Of a DNA stretch of 64,000 bases, positions 8,071 through 17,213 are shown piece by piece; position 1 is the first letter of the stretch, and each line of letters opens with the position of its first letter. Source of the stretch: an uncultured Christensenellaceae bacterium (GTDB lineage: Bacteria > Bacillota > Clostridia > Christensenellales > UBA3700). The notes under the pieces were generated by a model. The model saw only the letters and a program-made list of their open reading frames with translations, made no database searches and had not been told where the DNA came from. The stretch spans positions 1 through 64,000 of the forward strand of contig CALWGZ010000001.1 of the NCBI GenBank assembly GCA_944380285.1, given 5' to 3'. The position numbers and the translations under genes were made by a program.

Positions 8071-8844
8071 CTAGCTGAGTCCGCAATTGAGCAATACGTC
8101 GAAACCGTCGAAGTCTCTGTCGACCGAGACGGCGACGACGTCGGCGTAGGCGCGCTCTCCGTCACTGTCGCGCACTTTGAGTCGGTCGAGATAGTACGCG
8201 ACCGCTCCGCGTGCGCCGCATGCGCCTGCGACGGTCATCACGCCCGCGACCCTAGCGCCGTCGAGGACTTCCGCGACCCTGCCGTCTAAGACCACGACGG
8301 GCGATGTGCCGCGGAAAGTCAAGGTGTTGCCGCTGTCCCAAAACGCCGCGGCCTCCACGCTCTTTTCGCCGACAGTCAGTTCGACCGACGCGCCGTATGC
8401 GCGCTTGACCCTGCACGAGAGCGCCCTCGCCGCCGCTGCTCGAATGAGAAGATGCGCCGCCGCAAACAGCGGCGCCTCAACGAGCGAAACGACGGGATAG
8501 TACCGCCCCGATGCCTGCGCGGCAAACTCGTCGAGACATGCCGCCGCAGCGATTGTCAAGGCGATCGCCGCCGCTGCTCCGACGAATGCGCTCGGTCTGC
8601 CCCGTCTTGCGACGACGAGAGCCGCGATCGCGACCGCAGCGGCGTATGCAAGCGCCATCGAGTGCGGCGCAAACACGACCTCGACCGTCCTCAAAAGGGT
8701 GACTGCAACCGAAAATGCCGCCGCGCCCTCAACGGTCCTTCCTCCGAAGAGACGCGCCGCGGTCCCGCCCGCAAACACCGCCGCGAATGCCGCGGACAGG
8801 ATGTGAAATTCCGCAAATCCGTACATACCGCAATGATAGCGCAT
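8071..8844 (-). CDS. spoIIGA: Sigma-E processing peptidase SpoIIGA
   Basis: About 257 aa. The N-terminal ~140 residues are hydrophobic, with roughly five predicted membrane spans. The C-terminal half is soluble and carries FWDSGNTL around D170, matching the single DSGN/DTGN aspartic-protease motif of SpoIIGA. It cleaves pro-SigE at the septal membrane after a signal from the forespore. I chose the ATG at 8844, with AAGGA ~12 nt upstream. An in-frame extension back to 9411 runs antisense through ftsZ and is not real. The assignment rests on the motif, the topology and the direct spoIIGA-sigE linkage, since sequence conservation is low. Confidence 0.88.
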   Translation of the reverse strand: MRYHCGMYGFAEFHILSAAFAAVFAGGTAARLFGGRTVEGAAAFSVAVTLLRTVEVVFAPHSMALAYAAAVAIAALVVARRGRPSAFVGAAAAIALTIAAAACLDEFAAQASGRYYPVVSLVEAPLFAAAHLLIRAAAARALSCRVKRAYGASVELTVGEKSVEAAAFWDSGNTLTFRGTSPVVVLDGRVAEVLDGARVAGVMTVAGACGARGAVAYYLDRLKVRDSDGERAYADVVAVSVDRDFDGFDVLLNCGLS

Positions 8845-8903
8845 CCGCCGCGCGGATCCTTTCTCTTTGGCGTCGAAAAATGTCGCCGACACGAAAAATC
8901 GGC

Positions 8904-8932
8904 ATAAAAAACGGACGGCGCGAAGCCGTCCG
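8904..8932 (-). terminator. Terminator of the ftsA-ftsZ transcription unit
   Basis: The stem CGGACGGC/GCCGTCCG (8912-8932) with loop TTCGC is followed by six Ts on the minus strand, 16 nt after the ftsZ stop. Confidence 0.9.
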
Positions 8933-8947
8933 AATGTCGTTGAAAGA

Positions 8948-10345
8948 TCACTTGTTGTTGCGTCTGTTTTGAAGCATGCGCAGGAACGCCGGCGTCCTGT
9001 CCGGCTTGTCGTCCTTGGGCGGCTGAGCCGGTCTGTCATAGTCGTTGGTGCGCTCGGCGGGACGGCGGTCGTAACCTTGATCGTAACTCCTGTTCTGCCA
9101 CTGCGCGTCTCTTTCTTCGTAACCTCTGACGGGTCTGTCGCCGTAACCGCGGTCGGAATATCTGTCGTTTTGCGCAGGTTGCTGCGGCTTTTCCTGAGCC
9201 TTGGGTCTGCCGTAAAGCGCATCCACCGCGGCGTTGTTGCGGCGGTTGTAGTCGTCGAGCACGGGATTGGATGCCCCGAGACCGTTGTTGAAGTCGGCGG
9301 GACGGCGGTCGTCGCCGCGTCCGAAAATGTCGTTGACGCTGCCGCGCGGAGCCTCGTGCTCGCGCATGGGTGCGGGTTCGCCCTCGGCGAGATCCTGCTG
9401 TGTGTCGTCAAAACCGGTCGCGATCAGAGTGACCACGGCGGTGTTGGTGAGCTCTTTGTCGTAAGCGACGCCGAAAATGACGTTGCCGGTGGGCGAAATG
9501 ACGTCCTTGACGCGGCTGACAGCCTCGTCCACTTCGTCGATCGCGAGATCGTCGCCGCCCGCAACATTGATGATGACGTCCGTCGCCCCGGCGATCGTCG
9601 TCGCCAAGAGCGGGCTTTGGATCGCGGCACGGACCGCATCCATCATCTTCGCCTCGCCTTCGCCCACGCCGAGTCCGATGTGCGCGAGACCTTTGCGCCG
9701 CATCGTCGTGCGCACGTCAGCAAAGTCGAGATTGATCAGCGACGGCACGGCGATCAGGTTGCTGAGGCTCTGCACCGCCTGGCAGAGGACGTCGTCCGCC
9801 CTCTTGAACGACTCGACGACCGAAGTGCGCGGAGGCAGGACCTCGAGCAGCTTGGCGTTGGGGACGACAAGCAAGGTGTCGACATAGTTGCGAAGTTTGT
9901 TGATGCCGTCGATCGCGTTCGCCATACGGTTGTGGTGTTCGAACGGGAACGGCTTGGTCACGACGGCGATCGTCAGGATGTCGAGATCGCGCGCAAGTTT
10001 GGCGATCACCGGCGCAGCGCCCGTGCCCGTGCCACCGCCCATACCGGCGGCGATGAACAAGAGGTCGACGCCTTCAAGCTCTTTGCGAAGCTCGGGGAGA
10101 GACTCCTCCGCGGCTTTCATGCCGATCTCGGGCTGCGCGCCTGCGCCGAGCCCTCCGGTGACCTTTGCGCCTATCTGTATCTTTTTGGGAGCCTTCGAAA
10201 GAGTGAGCGCCTGGATGTCGGTGTTGATCGCGACGAACTCCGCGCTCTCTATCCCCGCGTCTATCATCCTGTTGACGGCGTTGTTGCCGCCTCCGCCCAC
10301 GCCGAGGACCTTGATCTTTGCTGCTCCGGTAATGTTGTCCGGCAT
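8948..10345 (-). CDS. ftsZ: Cell division protein FtsZ
   Basis: A 465-aa tubulin-like GTPase that polymerises into the division ring. It has the nucleotide-binding VGGGGNNAVNRM and the signature GGGTGTG, followed by the T7 loop NLDFADVRTTM. After residue ~320 comes an unusually long, Arg/Asp/Tyr/Gln-rich disordered linker. It ends in TPAFLRMLQNRR, the conserved C-terminal peptide that binds FtsA, SepF and other partners. Length is at the upper end for the family because of this linker. A good ribosome-binding site (GGAGGTAAACAGAT) precedes the ATG, 6 nt after ftsA. Confidence 0.98.
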   Translation of the reverse strand: MPDNITGAAKIKVLGVGGGGNNAVNRMIDAGIESAEFVAINTDIQALTLSKAPKKIQIGAKVTGGLGAGAQPEIGMKAAEESLPELRKELEGVDLLFIAAGMGGGTGTGAAPVIAKLARDLDILTIAVVTKPFPFEHHNRMANAIDGINKLRNYVDTLLVVPNAKLLEVLPPRTSVVESFKRADDVLCQAVQSLSNLIAVPSLINLDFADVRTTMRRKGLAHIGLGVGEGEAKMMDAVRAAIQSPLLATTIAGATDVIINVAGGDDLAIDEVDEAVSRVKDVISPTGNVIFGVAYDKELTNTAVVTLIATGFDDTQQDLAEGEPAPMREHEAPRGSVNDIFGRGDDRRPADFNNGLGASNPVLDDYNRRNNAAVDALYGRPKAQEKPQQPAQNDRYSDRGYGDRPVRGYEERDAQWQNRSYDQGYDRRPAERTNDYDRPAQPPKDDKPDRTPAFLRMLQNRRNNK

Positions 10346-10351
10346 ATCTGT

Positions 10352-11473
10352 TTACCTCCGTATCTTATCGAGTAGTCTGCCGAGAAGAGTGTTGCCCCTC
10401 TCGGTCTTGTACGCCGCGTCGAACGTGCCGAACGCCGATGTGAGCCAAGGCTTGGAATACATCGGTACGCTCGGTGCGAACATCTGCGGACCCGCGTCGA
10501 ATGCGCCGCCTATGTAGGCGAGCGCGCCCTTGACGCGGCTCAGCCCTCCGCCCGTGACGTATATCTCCGCATCGCGACCGTCTTTGAGCGAGTCGATCAC
10601 CGCCGCGATCTTGTCCAATTCTCCCCTCACCGCGTCGTGTACCGCGCCTGCCGGGAAGGACAGCACCCCGTCGTGCGCGTCGAGCATGTAGGTCTCGTCG
10701 TCGCCGTAGCCGAGGTTGACCTCTTCGATCAGCCGCTCCGCCTCGTCGGCGTCGAGCGAAAACCTCTCGATCAGCGCCCCGACGATCGTAGCATAGCCCG
10801 TCTCCATCGTCGTCTCGCCGTCAAAGCCGTCGCCCAACACGAACGCCGCGGACGTCGACGCATAGCCTACGTCGACCGCGACCGCGCCGCGTGAGCGCGC
10901 AAATCGGTCGATCATCGTCGTGCACTCCGCCCAAAAGGACGAGACGAAACACACGTTCTTGAACCCGTACGGCGCAAGCGCCGCCGTCACCTTTTCGCAA
11001 AACTCCGCGTCGCAGAGGATGTAGGTCACGTCCGACTCGACGGATGACGACTGCCTGCCGACCGGATCGGCGACGAACTCCCCGCCGTCCAGACGGCATC
11101 CGCACATCGCCGAAGCGATCACCGTGCGAAGCCTGTCCGCGCCGTAGATGTTGCCCTTTGCGCACAGCGCGTCCGCGTCGCCGCGAGTCACCGTCCTCAC
11201 CGCGTCGAAACGCAGGCGTACGGTGTTGTTGCGAAAATGAAGAAAGTCGCCCGGCACGCCGACATAAAGCGTCGACGGACGCCTGCCCCCGACGGGCATG
11301 ACCTTGGCGATGTCTTCCGCCAAAGTTTGGGGCGAAAGCCACTCCCCGCCGTAAAAACCGTCATAGTCTTCACAGACGAGACTCGAGACCGAATACAGTC
11401 CCGAAACGGTCTTTTTGCCGGACAGAAACGTCAGCTTGCCCGACCCGATGTCGAGGACCCAAATTTCCTTCAT
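10352..11473 (-). CDS. ftsA: FtsA-like actin-fold division protein (divergent)
   Basis: A 373-aa protein directly upstream of ftsZ. It begins MKEIWVLDIGSGKL, the phosphate-1 motif of the actin/HSP70 fold. Further motifs are VDVGYASTSAAF (phosphate-2) and YVTGGGLSRVKGA (adenosine motif). The C terminus TLLGRLLDKIRR is a short basic amphipathic helix like the FtsA membrane-targeting helix. Inferred role: tethering FtsZ filaments to the membrane. It is shorter and more divergent than typical FtsA (~420 aa). A perfect sigma-A promoter lies six bases before the ATG and there is no Shine-Dalgarno sequence, so translation is probably leaderless. Confidence 0.85.
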   Translation of the reverse strand: MKEIWVLDIGSGKLTFLSGKKTVSGLYSVSSLVCEDYDGFYGGEWLSPQTLAEDIAKVMPVGGRRPSTLYVGVPGDFLHFRNNTVRLRFDAVRTVTRGDADALCAKGNIYGADRLRTVIASAMCGCRLDGGEFVADPVGRQSSSVESDVTYILCDAEFCEKVTAALAPYGFKNVCFVSSFWAECTTMIDRFARSRGAVAVDVGYASTSAAFVLGDGFDGETTMETGYATIVGALIERFSLDADEAERLIEEVNLGYGDDETYMLDAHDGVLSFPAGAVHDAVRGELDKIAAVIDSLKDGRDAEIYVTGGGLSRVKGALAYIGGAFDAGPQMFAPSVPMYSKPWLTSAFGTFDAAYKTERGNTLLGRLLDKIRR

Positions 11474-11479
11474 AGTTCA

Positions 11480-11508
11480 ATTATAAAGAAGCCGCGACGA
11501 AATGTCAA
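11480..11508 (-). promoter_or_regulatory. Consensus sigma-A promoter of ftsA-ftsZ, leaderless geometry
   Basis: TTGACA (11503-11508), exactly 17 bp and TATAAT (11480-11485), then TGAACT and the ftsA ATG. The predicted transcription start is the start codon itself. Confidence 0.9.
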
Positions 11509-11551
11509 TAATTTAATTAAATATTTTAATATTTATTATGCGCATATGCGC

Positions 11552-11621
11552 ATATGTCGCGCCCGTGCGACGAACGGATCGTGAAAATATGTCGCGCCCG
11601 TGCGACGAACGGATCGTGAAA
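11552..11621. repeat. Perfect 35-bp tandem duplication upstream of the ftsA promoter
   Basis: Copies 11552-11586 and 11587-11621 are identical (beginning ATATGTCGCGCCCGTGCGAC). Each contains the palindrome GTCGC(GCCCGT)GCGAC. They lie between the end of ftsQ and the -35 box of the ftsA promoter. Confidence 0.9.
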
Positions 11622-11639
11622 AGAGGTTTTGTGCGGCGC

Positions 11640-12428
11640 TCACGCCGCCGGCGTGAACACCCATCCGTCCTCGCCGAGCCGCAGCGTGCCGTCTGTGTCG
11701 AGAGGTCCGCCCTCGTGAGTAAAGCGCGCGTCCAGAGCGGAATATGCGCCGACAAAATGCTCGGAAACGTCGCCGCCGAGAGGCAAGACAAGATCGCACC
11801 CCGACACCGTGACCACGGTGACATGACCGTCCCCCTGCCCTTCTTCGGCGCGGGCATAGACGATGCGCGGCGCGAACTCGCCCAATCTGACTCCTGTCAG
11901 ACGGCACTGCTCAGCCCCGTCGATGACCTCGTAGAGCCAGCCCGCGCTCTTGCGGTCGAGGAACGCGCCGAGCAGCTGTTCGTCGCTGCCCGAAACCGCG
12001 TAGCCTTCGAGCAACGAGAGCGATCTTGAGTCCAACTCGCCGGCTTGGGCAAAGCCGACGATCTTGAGGTCGCGGTCGACGACCGCGTAGTAGTCGGCGT
12101 CCTCTATCGCAACCGCGACGACGCCGGTGCGCGAGGCGATCTTGATGTCCACTTTGTTGGGAAAAATGCGCTCGATCGTCACGACCGCGAGCGTGGGATA
12201 TGCCTTTTCGATCGCGCTTGCCGAGGCGCTCTCGTCGACCGAGAACACGCTCTGTCCCTTGCTTATGCCCGAGACGGCGATCACGCCCGCCTCCTGTTCG
12301 TCCGTAAGCTCCAGCCCTATCACCGTCTCTACCCCGACCGAGCCGACCATGAAGAGCACGCAACAGACCACGACGATCACAATGACCGCCGCGATCGCGG
12401 AAAACATGATGACAAGCCTTTTGTTCAT
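11640..12428 (-). CDS. ftsQ: FtsQ/DivIB-type division protein
   Basis: About 262 aa from the ATG at 12428. It is a bitopic membrane protein: a short positive N terminus (MNKRL), one hydrophobic span at about residues 4-30, then an extracytoplasmic domain. The POTRA-like segment around AYPTLAVVTIERIFPNKV is followed by DIKIASRTGVVAV, as in FtsQ/DivIB. It should join FtsL and FtsB-like proteins at the septum. Start choice: the in-frame upstream extension lies inside murA, whereas this ATG follows the murA stop by 4 nt and has GAGAG just upstream. Confidence 0.85.
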   Translation of the reverse strand: MNKRLVIMFSAIAAVIVIVVVCCVLFMVGSVGVETVIGLELTDEQEAGVIAVSGISKGQSVFSVDESASASAIEKAYPTLAVVTIERIFPNKVDIKIASRTGVVAVAIEDADYYAVVDRDLKIVGFAQAGELDSRSLSLLEGYAVSGSDEQLLGAFLDRKSAGWLYEVIDGAEQCRLTGVRLGEFAPRIVYARAEEGQGDGHVTVVTVSGCDLVLPLGGDVSEHFVGAYSALDARFTHEGGPLDTDGTLRLGEDGWVFTPAA

Positions 12429-12432
12429 AACT

Positions 12433-13683
12433 TCACTCTCTCTTGATGTCCACACCGACTTGCGGCAGGATCGCCGCGAGGTCTTCGTAACCTCTGTCGA
12501 TGTGATGTATTTCGTCGATCTCGCTCCTGCCCGAAGCCGCAGCCGCGGCGAGCACGAGCGAAGCTCCTCCTCTGAGATCGGTCGCGACGACGCGCGAACC
12601 GTACAGCTCGGGCACCCCTCTGACCACCGCGGTATTGCCCGAAACAGTGATGTTTGCGCCCATCTTGCAAAGCTCGACTGCGGAACGGAACCGCGTCTCG
12701 AAGATGTTCTCGACGATCACCGCCGTCCCGTCCGAGACGGATTGAAGCGCGGTCATCTGCGCCTGCAAGTCTGTCGGGAACCCCGGATAGTACATCGTCT
12801 CCGTCTTGGGGACTGCGCGAGGTCTGCCCTTGCTCTCGATTGTTATTTTACCATCGCGTGGGTATATTTTGCAACTGCTTTTGGGCAATTTGGCGAGAAG
12901 AGACGAGAGATGCTCGGGAATGACGTTCTCCAAGGTCAGCTTGCCTCCGCACATCACCGCGCCTATCGCCCATGTCCCCGCGACGATCCTGTCCGGTATC
13001 GGCGTGTATTCCACGCCGTGCAGCCTCTTCACCCCTTCGACGGTGATCACGCTGCCGCCCGCGCCGCGCACCTTTGCGCCCATCGCATTGAGAAAATTTT
13101 GAAGGTCGACGATCTCGGGCTCTTTGGCACAGTTGCGCAAGATGCTGACGCCGTTCAAAAACACGCACGCCATCATCAGATTTTCGGTCGCGCCCACGCT
13201 GGGCAGATCGAGCATTATGTCCGCAGGCTCGGCGTTTGTGCCGTCGCAGTCGATGTGCCCGTGCCTCTCCCCGACCGTTACGCCGAGCTCGCGCAGCCCG
13301 GCAAGGTGTATGTCGATCGGTCGCAAACCTATGTCGCAGCCGCCCGGGTAGACCGCCTTGGCGCGTTTGAGCCGCGATAAAAGCGACCCGAGCATGAACA
13401 CCGACGAGCGCAATTCCTTTGCCGGATCGCAGGCGATCTTGTACGAGTGAAGCCCCGAGCTGTCTATCTCGACGATGTCGTCCGTCCTCTCGACCTTGCA
13501 GCCGAGCTTGCGCAATATGCGCAGCATCACCGCGACGTCTCCGATGTCGGGACAGCCGTGCAACACCACTTTTTCGGGCGTCAGAATTGACGCCGCAAGC
13601 AGCGTCAGCACTGAGTTTTTCGCGCCCTTTATTGTCAGCGAACCGTAGAGTCCGCGCCCTCCCTCTATTATGTATTTCCCCAT
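12433..13683 (-). CDS. murA: UDP-N-acetylglucosamine 1-carboxyvinyltransferase
   Basis: A 416-aa enzyme that catalyses the first committed step of peptidoglycan synthesis, transferring enolpyruvate from PEP to UDP-GlcNAc. The substrate-binding motif KGAKNS is at residues 19-24. The catalytic cysteine is C116 in YPGGCDIGLRPID, so fosfomycin sensitivity is expected. The length is typical. The ribosome-binding site AGGAG precedes the ATG. Its place between ftsW and ftsQ in the dcw cluster is usual for Clostridia. Confidence 0.97.
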   Translation of the reverse strand: MGKYIIEGGRGLYGSLTIKGAKNSVLTLLAASILTPEKVVLHGCPDIGDVAVMLRILRKLGCKVERTDDIVEIDSSGLHSYKIACDPAKELRSSVFMLGSLLSRLKRAKAVYPGGCDIGLRPIDIHLAGLRELGVTVGERHGHIDCDGTNAEPADIMLDLPSVGATENLMMACVFLNGVSILRNCAKEPEIVDLQNFLNAMGAKVRGAGGSVITVEGVKRLHGVEYTPIPDRIVAGTWAIGAVMCGGKLTLENVIPEHLSSLLAKLPKSSCKIYPRDGKITIESKGRPRAVPKTETMYYPGFPTDLQAQMTALQSVSDGTAVIVENIFETRFRSAVELCKMGANITVSGNTAVVRGVPELYGSRVVATDLRGGASLVLAAAAASGRSEIDEIHHIDRGYEDLAAILPQVGVDIKRE

Positions 13684-13750
13684 CGTTGTCTCCTGTCGTC
13701 CGAGGGACGAATCACTAATACAATGTATGCCGAACGGCGAAAATTCGCGC

Positions 13751-14884
13751 TCAGCCGACGGCGCGGATCGGGACGAGGCAAAGCCGTTCGGGCACGCGTC
13801 GGGCGATCGAGTCGATCATCCCCACCGCCGAACAGAACGTGACCAGCGAACTGCCGCCGTATCCGAGAAAGGGCATCGGAAGCCCCGTCGGCGGTATGCT
13901 GCCCGTGACGACGGCGATGTTGAGCAATGTCTGAAAGGCGATCACCGAGGTCAGCCCGGCGGCGGCGAACGCCGAAAACGCGTCCTCGGCACGCGACGCG
14001 GTGCGAAAACCGTACCAAATCAGCGCGCAGAACGCCGCGATCACCGCGACGCAGCCGACAAAACCGAGCTCCTCGCCGACGACGGAGAAAACAAAGTCGC
14101 TCTCCGCAAAAGGAAGAAAGAGATACTTTTGGCGGCTGTTGAAAAGCCCCACTCCGAACATCCCGCCCGAACCGAGCGCATAATAGGACTGTATCAGCTG
14201 ATAGCCCTCGCCGAGCGGCGACGCCCACGGATCGAGGAACGCGAGAAGACGTTTGAGACGATAGGGTTCGGCGACGATCAGCAGCACCGCTCCCGCGACC
14301 GCGGGGACGGACAGCGCGGCAAACCATTTGAGTCTGACGCCGCATACGAACAGCATGAACATCGCGACAAGCGCGACAAGTACAGCTATGGACATGTTGG
14401 GTTCGAGCATGATGAGCACGCACACCGACGCGGCTGCGAACGCGCAAAGCGCGAACCGTCCGAAGCCTATCTCCCTCTTTTCAGCAAGCACCGACGCCAT
14501 GAAAAGCACTAGCGCGAATTTCGCAAACTCCGAGGGCTGAACGGTGCCTATACCGAGGTCGAGCCAACGCGTTGCGCCGTACATCTCCACACCCAGCCCC
14601 GGGATGAAGAGCGCGGCAAGCAGACCTATCGAGACGACGAGGAAGACGGGCGACAGCTTGGCGAGCAGGCGCGGTTCGACGCGAGAGAAAAACAACATGC
14701 ACGCGACCGCCGCGACCAAAGCGATCGACTGTTTTTTGAGATAGAAAAATTCGTCGCCGTAGCGAGTCAGCGCCGCGTAACCGCTCGCCGAATACTGCAT
14801 CAGCAGACCGAAGAGGGACAGTCCGACGGCGATCGCGACGAGCGGCGCGCACCCGAACGCGCGGCTCTTTCCGCTCAGGCGCAA
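13751..14884 (-). CDS. ftsW: SEDS-family glycosyltransferase FtsW (SpoVE-like)
   Basis: A 377-aa polytopic membrane protein with about ten predicted spans. It polymerises glycan strands from lipid II together with the class B PBP encoded upstream. Visible SEDS motifs include TRWLDLGIGTVQPSEFAK and ESDFVFSVVGEELG, then PPTGLPMPFLGYGGSS. The gene overlaps the end of murD by 10 nt, so the two are probably co-translated. Sequence alone cannot separate vegetative FtsW from the sporulation paralogue SpoVE; its dcw position favours FtsW. Confidence 0.94.
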   Translation of the reverse strand: MRLSGKSRAFGCAPLVAIAVGLSLFGLLMQYSASGYAALTRYGDEFFYLKKQSIALVAAVACMLFFSRVEPRLLAKLSPVFLVVSIGLLAALFIPGLGVEMYGATRWLDLGIGTVQPSEFAKFALVLFMASVLAEKREIGFGRFALCAFAAASVCVLIMLEPNMSIAVLVALVAMFMLFVCGVRLKWFAALSVPAVAGAVLLIVAEPYRLKRLLAFLDPWASPLGEGYQLIQSYYALGSGGMFGVGLFNSRQKYLFLPFAESDFVFSVVGEELGFVGCVAVIAAFCALIWYGFRTASRAEDAFSAFAAAGLTSVIAFQTLLNIAVVTGSIPPTGLPMPFLGYGGSSLVTFCSAVGMIDSIARRVPERLCLVPIRAVG

Positions 14885-16233
14885 AACGTCCTCACCGTCT
14901 GTTCGAAATGCCGCCCCCTCTCCTCGAAGTTGCGGTAGGCGTCATAGCTCGACGTCGACGGCGAAAACAGTAGGTTGTCCGCTCCGAACGACAAGCCGAG
15001 CATCACAGCTCTCTCGAGCGTCGCGGTGCGGAAAAGCTCCCTCTCGTCGTTCTCGGGCGCACATTCGAGGATGCTCGAACTGTTGTCGCCGCAGCATATG
15101 ACGTACCTGACCCCCGACGGCAGACGCGAAAAGAAGTTGTGATAGGACAGCCGCTTGTCGTAGCCGCCGACGATCAGGCAAGTCGTCCCTCTCATCGCCT
15201 CGCACGCACTTATCGTGCAGTCGATGTTGGTCGACTTGGAATCGTTGTAGATCGCCGTCCCGCGATAGTCGCAAAGATGTTCGAGCCGATATTTGGGAGC
15301 GTGAAAAGTCGACAAGCCGCGCGCGATCGCCTCGTCGCCCGCCCCATACAGTTTGCATGCCGCGACCGCAGCGAGACAATCGGCGAGATTGTGCTCTCCG
15401 ACCAGCTTGACGCAGTCCAGCCCGCATACCCGCTTTGCTCCGTCGCCGTCGTCGAAGAAGATGTCCGCTCCGTCGACGTAAGCGCCGCGGCACCTACCTC
15501 GAGTCGAAAAGTAATACGCCCTCGCCGCGACCTTGCCCGCTATCGCGGCTGCGATCGCGTCGTCGGCGTTGAACACCGCCCGATCTCCTCCGCTCTGAGC
15601 CTCGAACAGCCGCGCCTTGACGCGCGCATATTCGGCAAAACTCCCGTGCCTGTCCAGATGATCGGGCGTGACGTTGAGAAGGACGGCGATGTCCGAGCCT
15701 ATGCCGCCGTATTCGAGCATAAAGCTGGACACCTCGACGACCGCGACTCCGAAACTCGGCATGTCCGCCCCCTCCGCCGAAAACGGCACCCCTATGTTGC
15801 CCAAGGCGCGCGCATTGACTCCTGCTGCACGCAAGATGTGCTCGATCAGAGACACCGTGGTCGTCTTGCCGTTGGTCCCGCTGACAGCGATCTTCCGCGC
15901 AGGACAGACCGCGGCGGCAAGCTGCAACTCCGAAAACACCGAAACTCCCCTCTTTCGAAGCGCGGTCAGCAAAGGATGAGAATACGGAACGGACGGGCTC
16001 GCGACCGCGAAAGCTATACCGTCCGCGACGCCGTCGAAGTCGAGTCCGCTCCTGTCGTCGCTCCACTCGGCGTGCGCGCCGTCGTCATAGAGCGCGCACT
16101 CTACGCCCGACGCACGCAGCAGTTTCGCCGCCGCTTCGCCGCTCGCGCCGGCGCCGACGATCAGCGCGCGTCCGCCCTCGGGGACGCTTGTCCCCAACAC
16201 CTTTGCAATGTCCTGTCTCGTAAGTCCGCTCAT
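14875..16233 (-). CDS. murD: UDP-N-acetylmuramoylalanine--D-glutamate ligase
   Basis: A 452-aa ATP-dependent Mur ligase adding D-glutamate to UDP-MurNAc-L-Ala in the cytoplasm. The N-terminal Rossmann motif VGAGASGEAAAKLL is followed by the ATP-binding SGTNGKTTTVSL and the central NVTPDHLDRHGSFAEY. Later come DSKSTNIDCT and LIVGGYDKRLSY, characteristic of MurD. It follows mraY by 8 nt and overlaps ftsW by 10 nt. Confidence 0.97.
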   Translation of the reverse strand: MSGLTRQDIAKVLGTSVPEGGRALIVGAGASGEAAAKLLRASGVECALYDDGAHAEWSDDRSGLDFDGVADGIAFAVASPSVPYSHPLLTALRKRGVSVFSELQLAAAVCPARKIAVSGTNGKTTTVSLIEHILRAAGVNARALGNIGVPFSAEGADMPSFGVAVVEVSSFMLEYGGIGSDIAVLLNVTPDHLDRHGSFAEYARVKARLFEAQSGGDRAVFNADDAIAAAIAGKVAARAYYFSTRGRCRGAYVDGADIFFDDGDGAKRVCGLDCVKLVGEHNLADCLAAVAACKLYGAGDEAIARGLSTFHAPKYRLEHLCDYRGTAIYNDSKSTNIDCTISACEAMRGTTCLIVGGYDKRLSYHNFFSRLPSGVRYVICCGDNSSSILECAPENDERELFRTATLERAVMLGLSFGADNLLFSPSTSSYDAYRNFEERGRHFEQTVRTFCA

Positions 16234-16241
16234 AGCTCACG

Positions 16242-17213
16242 TCATATCGCCGCCGCAAGCAGCGCGACCGCACCCGCAACAGCGGTGACGATCGTGTACT
16301 GTGCGACGATCTTGCTCTCCTTGACTCCTCTGTATTCCAGGTGATGGTGAAACGGCGCCATCGCGAATACGCGCTTGCCCGTCAATTTGAAACTCGCCAC
16401 CTGCACTATTACGGATATGCCGGACACGACGTACATTATGCCGATCAGCGGGATCAAAAACACGTTGTGCGACAAGATCGCGACCGTCGCCGCCGCGCCG
16501 CCCAGCGCGAGCGACCCCGTATCGCCCATGAACATCCGAGCCGGATGGGAATTGAACCACAAAAATGCCGTCAGCGCGCCCGCAAGCACAAAGGACATCA
16601 ACGCAAGATCGCCGTCCGCAGCCGTCGTCGCCGCGGTCATCGTGCAGATCACACCCATTACGGCGAAATACACAGTGCCCGTGCCTGCGGCGAGACCGTC
16701 CAGCCCGTCGGTGAGATTGACTGAGTTGACCGTGCCGACGTATGCGAAAGCGGCAAGCGGGATGTACCATGCGCCCAGATCGACGTCCGCACCGAAAAAC
16801 GGGATGTGGACGATGGTGCCGCCGTCGACGCGGTAGCCGTATGCGACCAAGATCGCGGTCACGCCGGCTTGTCCGACTATCTTTTGGTAGGCTTTCAGCC
16901 CCAAATTGCGCTTGAATACGACCTTGATCAGGTCGTCGAGAAAACCTATCAGCCCATACCCCAGCATCGCGCCGGCGGCGACCCTCGCGACGTGGGTGCG
17001 GCAAAACGCGAACGTCACGACCGCCGCGGCAAGTACGAACGCCGTGCCGCCCATCGTCGGAGTGCCGCTCTTTGCCGCGTGTTTTTCGACATAGCCGAGC
17101 ACCGTCTGTCCCGCTTTGAGCTTTTTGAGCACGGGCAAGACCGCCGCGGACAACAACGCGGACAGCGCGAAAGCGGTCAGCGCGGCGACGATAAGCAATG
17201 CGTCTTCGCTCAT
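16242..17213 (-). CDS. mraY: Phospho-N-acetylmuramoyl-pentapeptide-transferase
   Basis: A 323-aa membrane enzyme that forms lipid I from UDP-MurNAc-pentapeptide and undecaprenyl phosphate. Motifs seen in order are KSGTPTMGGT, DDLIKVVFKRNLGLKAYQK, NLTDGLDGLA, FNSHPARMFMGDTGSLALGG and PFHHHLE. These hold the catalytic aspartates and the histidine-rich substrate loop. About ten spans are predicted, as is normal. The start overlaps the murE stop by 4 nt (ATGA). Confidence 0.97.
   Translation of the reverse strand: MSEDALLIVAALTAFALSALLSAAVLPVLKKLKAGQTVLGYVEKHAAKSGTPTMGGTAFVLAAAVVTFAFCRTHVARVAAGAMLGYGLIGFLDDLIKVVFKRNLGLKAYQKIVGQAGVTAILVAYGYRVDGGTIVHIPFFGADVDLGAWYIPLAAFAYVGTVNSVNLTDGLDGLAAGTGTVYFAVMGVICTMTAATTAADGDLALMSFVLAGALTAFLWFNSHPARMFMGDTGSLALGGAAATVAILSHNVFLIPLIGIMYVVSGISVIVQVASFKLTGKRVFAMAPFHHHLEYRGVKESKIVAQYTIVTAVAGAVALLAAAI

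Noticed and set aside
8871..8877. A Spo0A-box-like sequence (CGTCGAA) upstream of spoIIGA
   Set aside because: It differs by one base from the TGTCGAA core and has no promoter in register, so it is too weak to call.
8867..10375. A 502-codon plus-strand frame opposite ftsZ
   Set aside because: It is antisense to ftsZ and shows the same kind of GC-driven open frame as the others.
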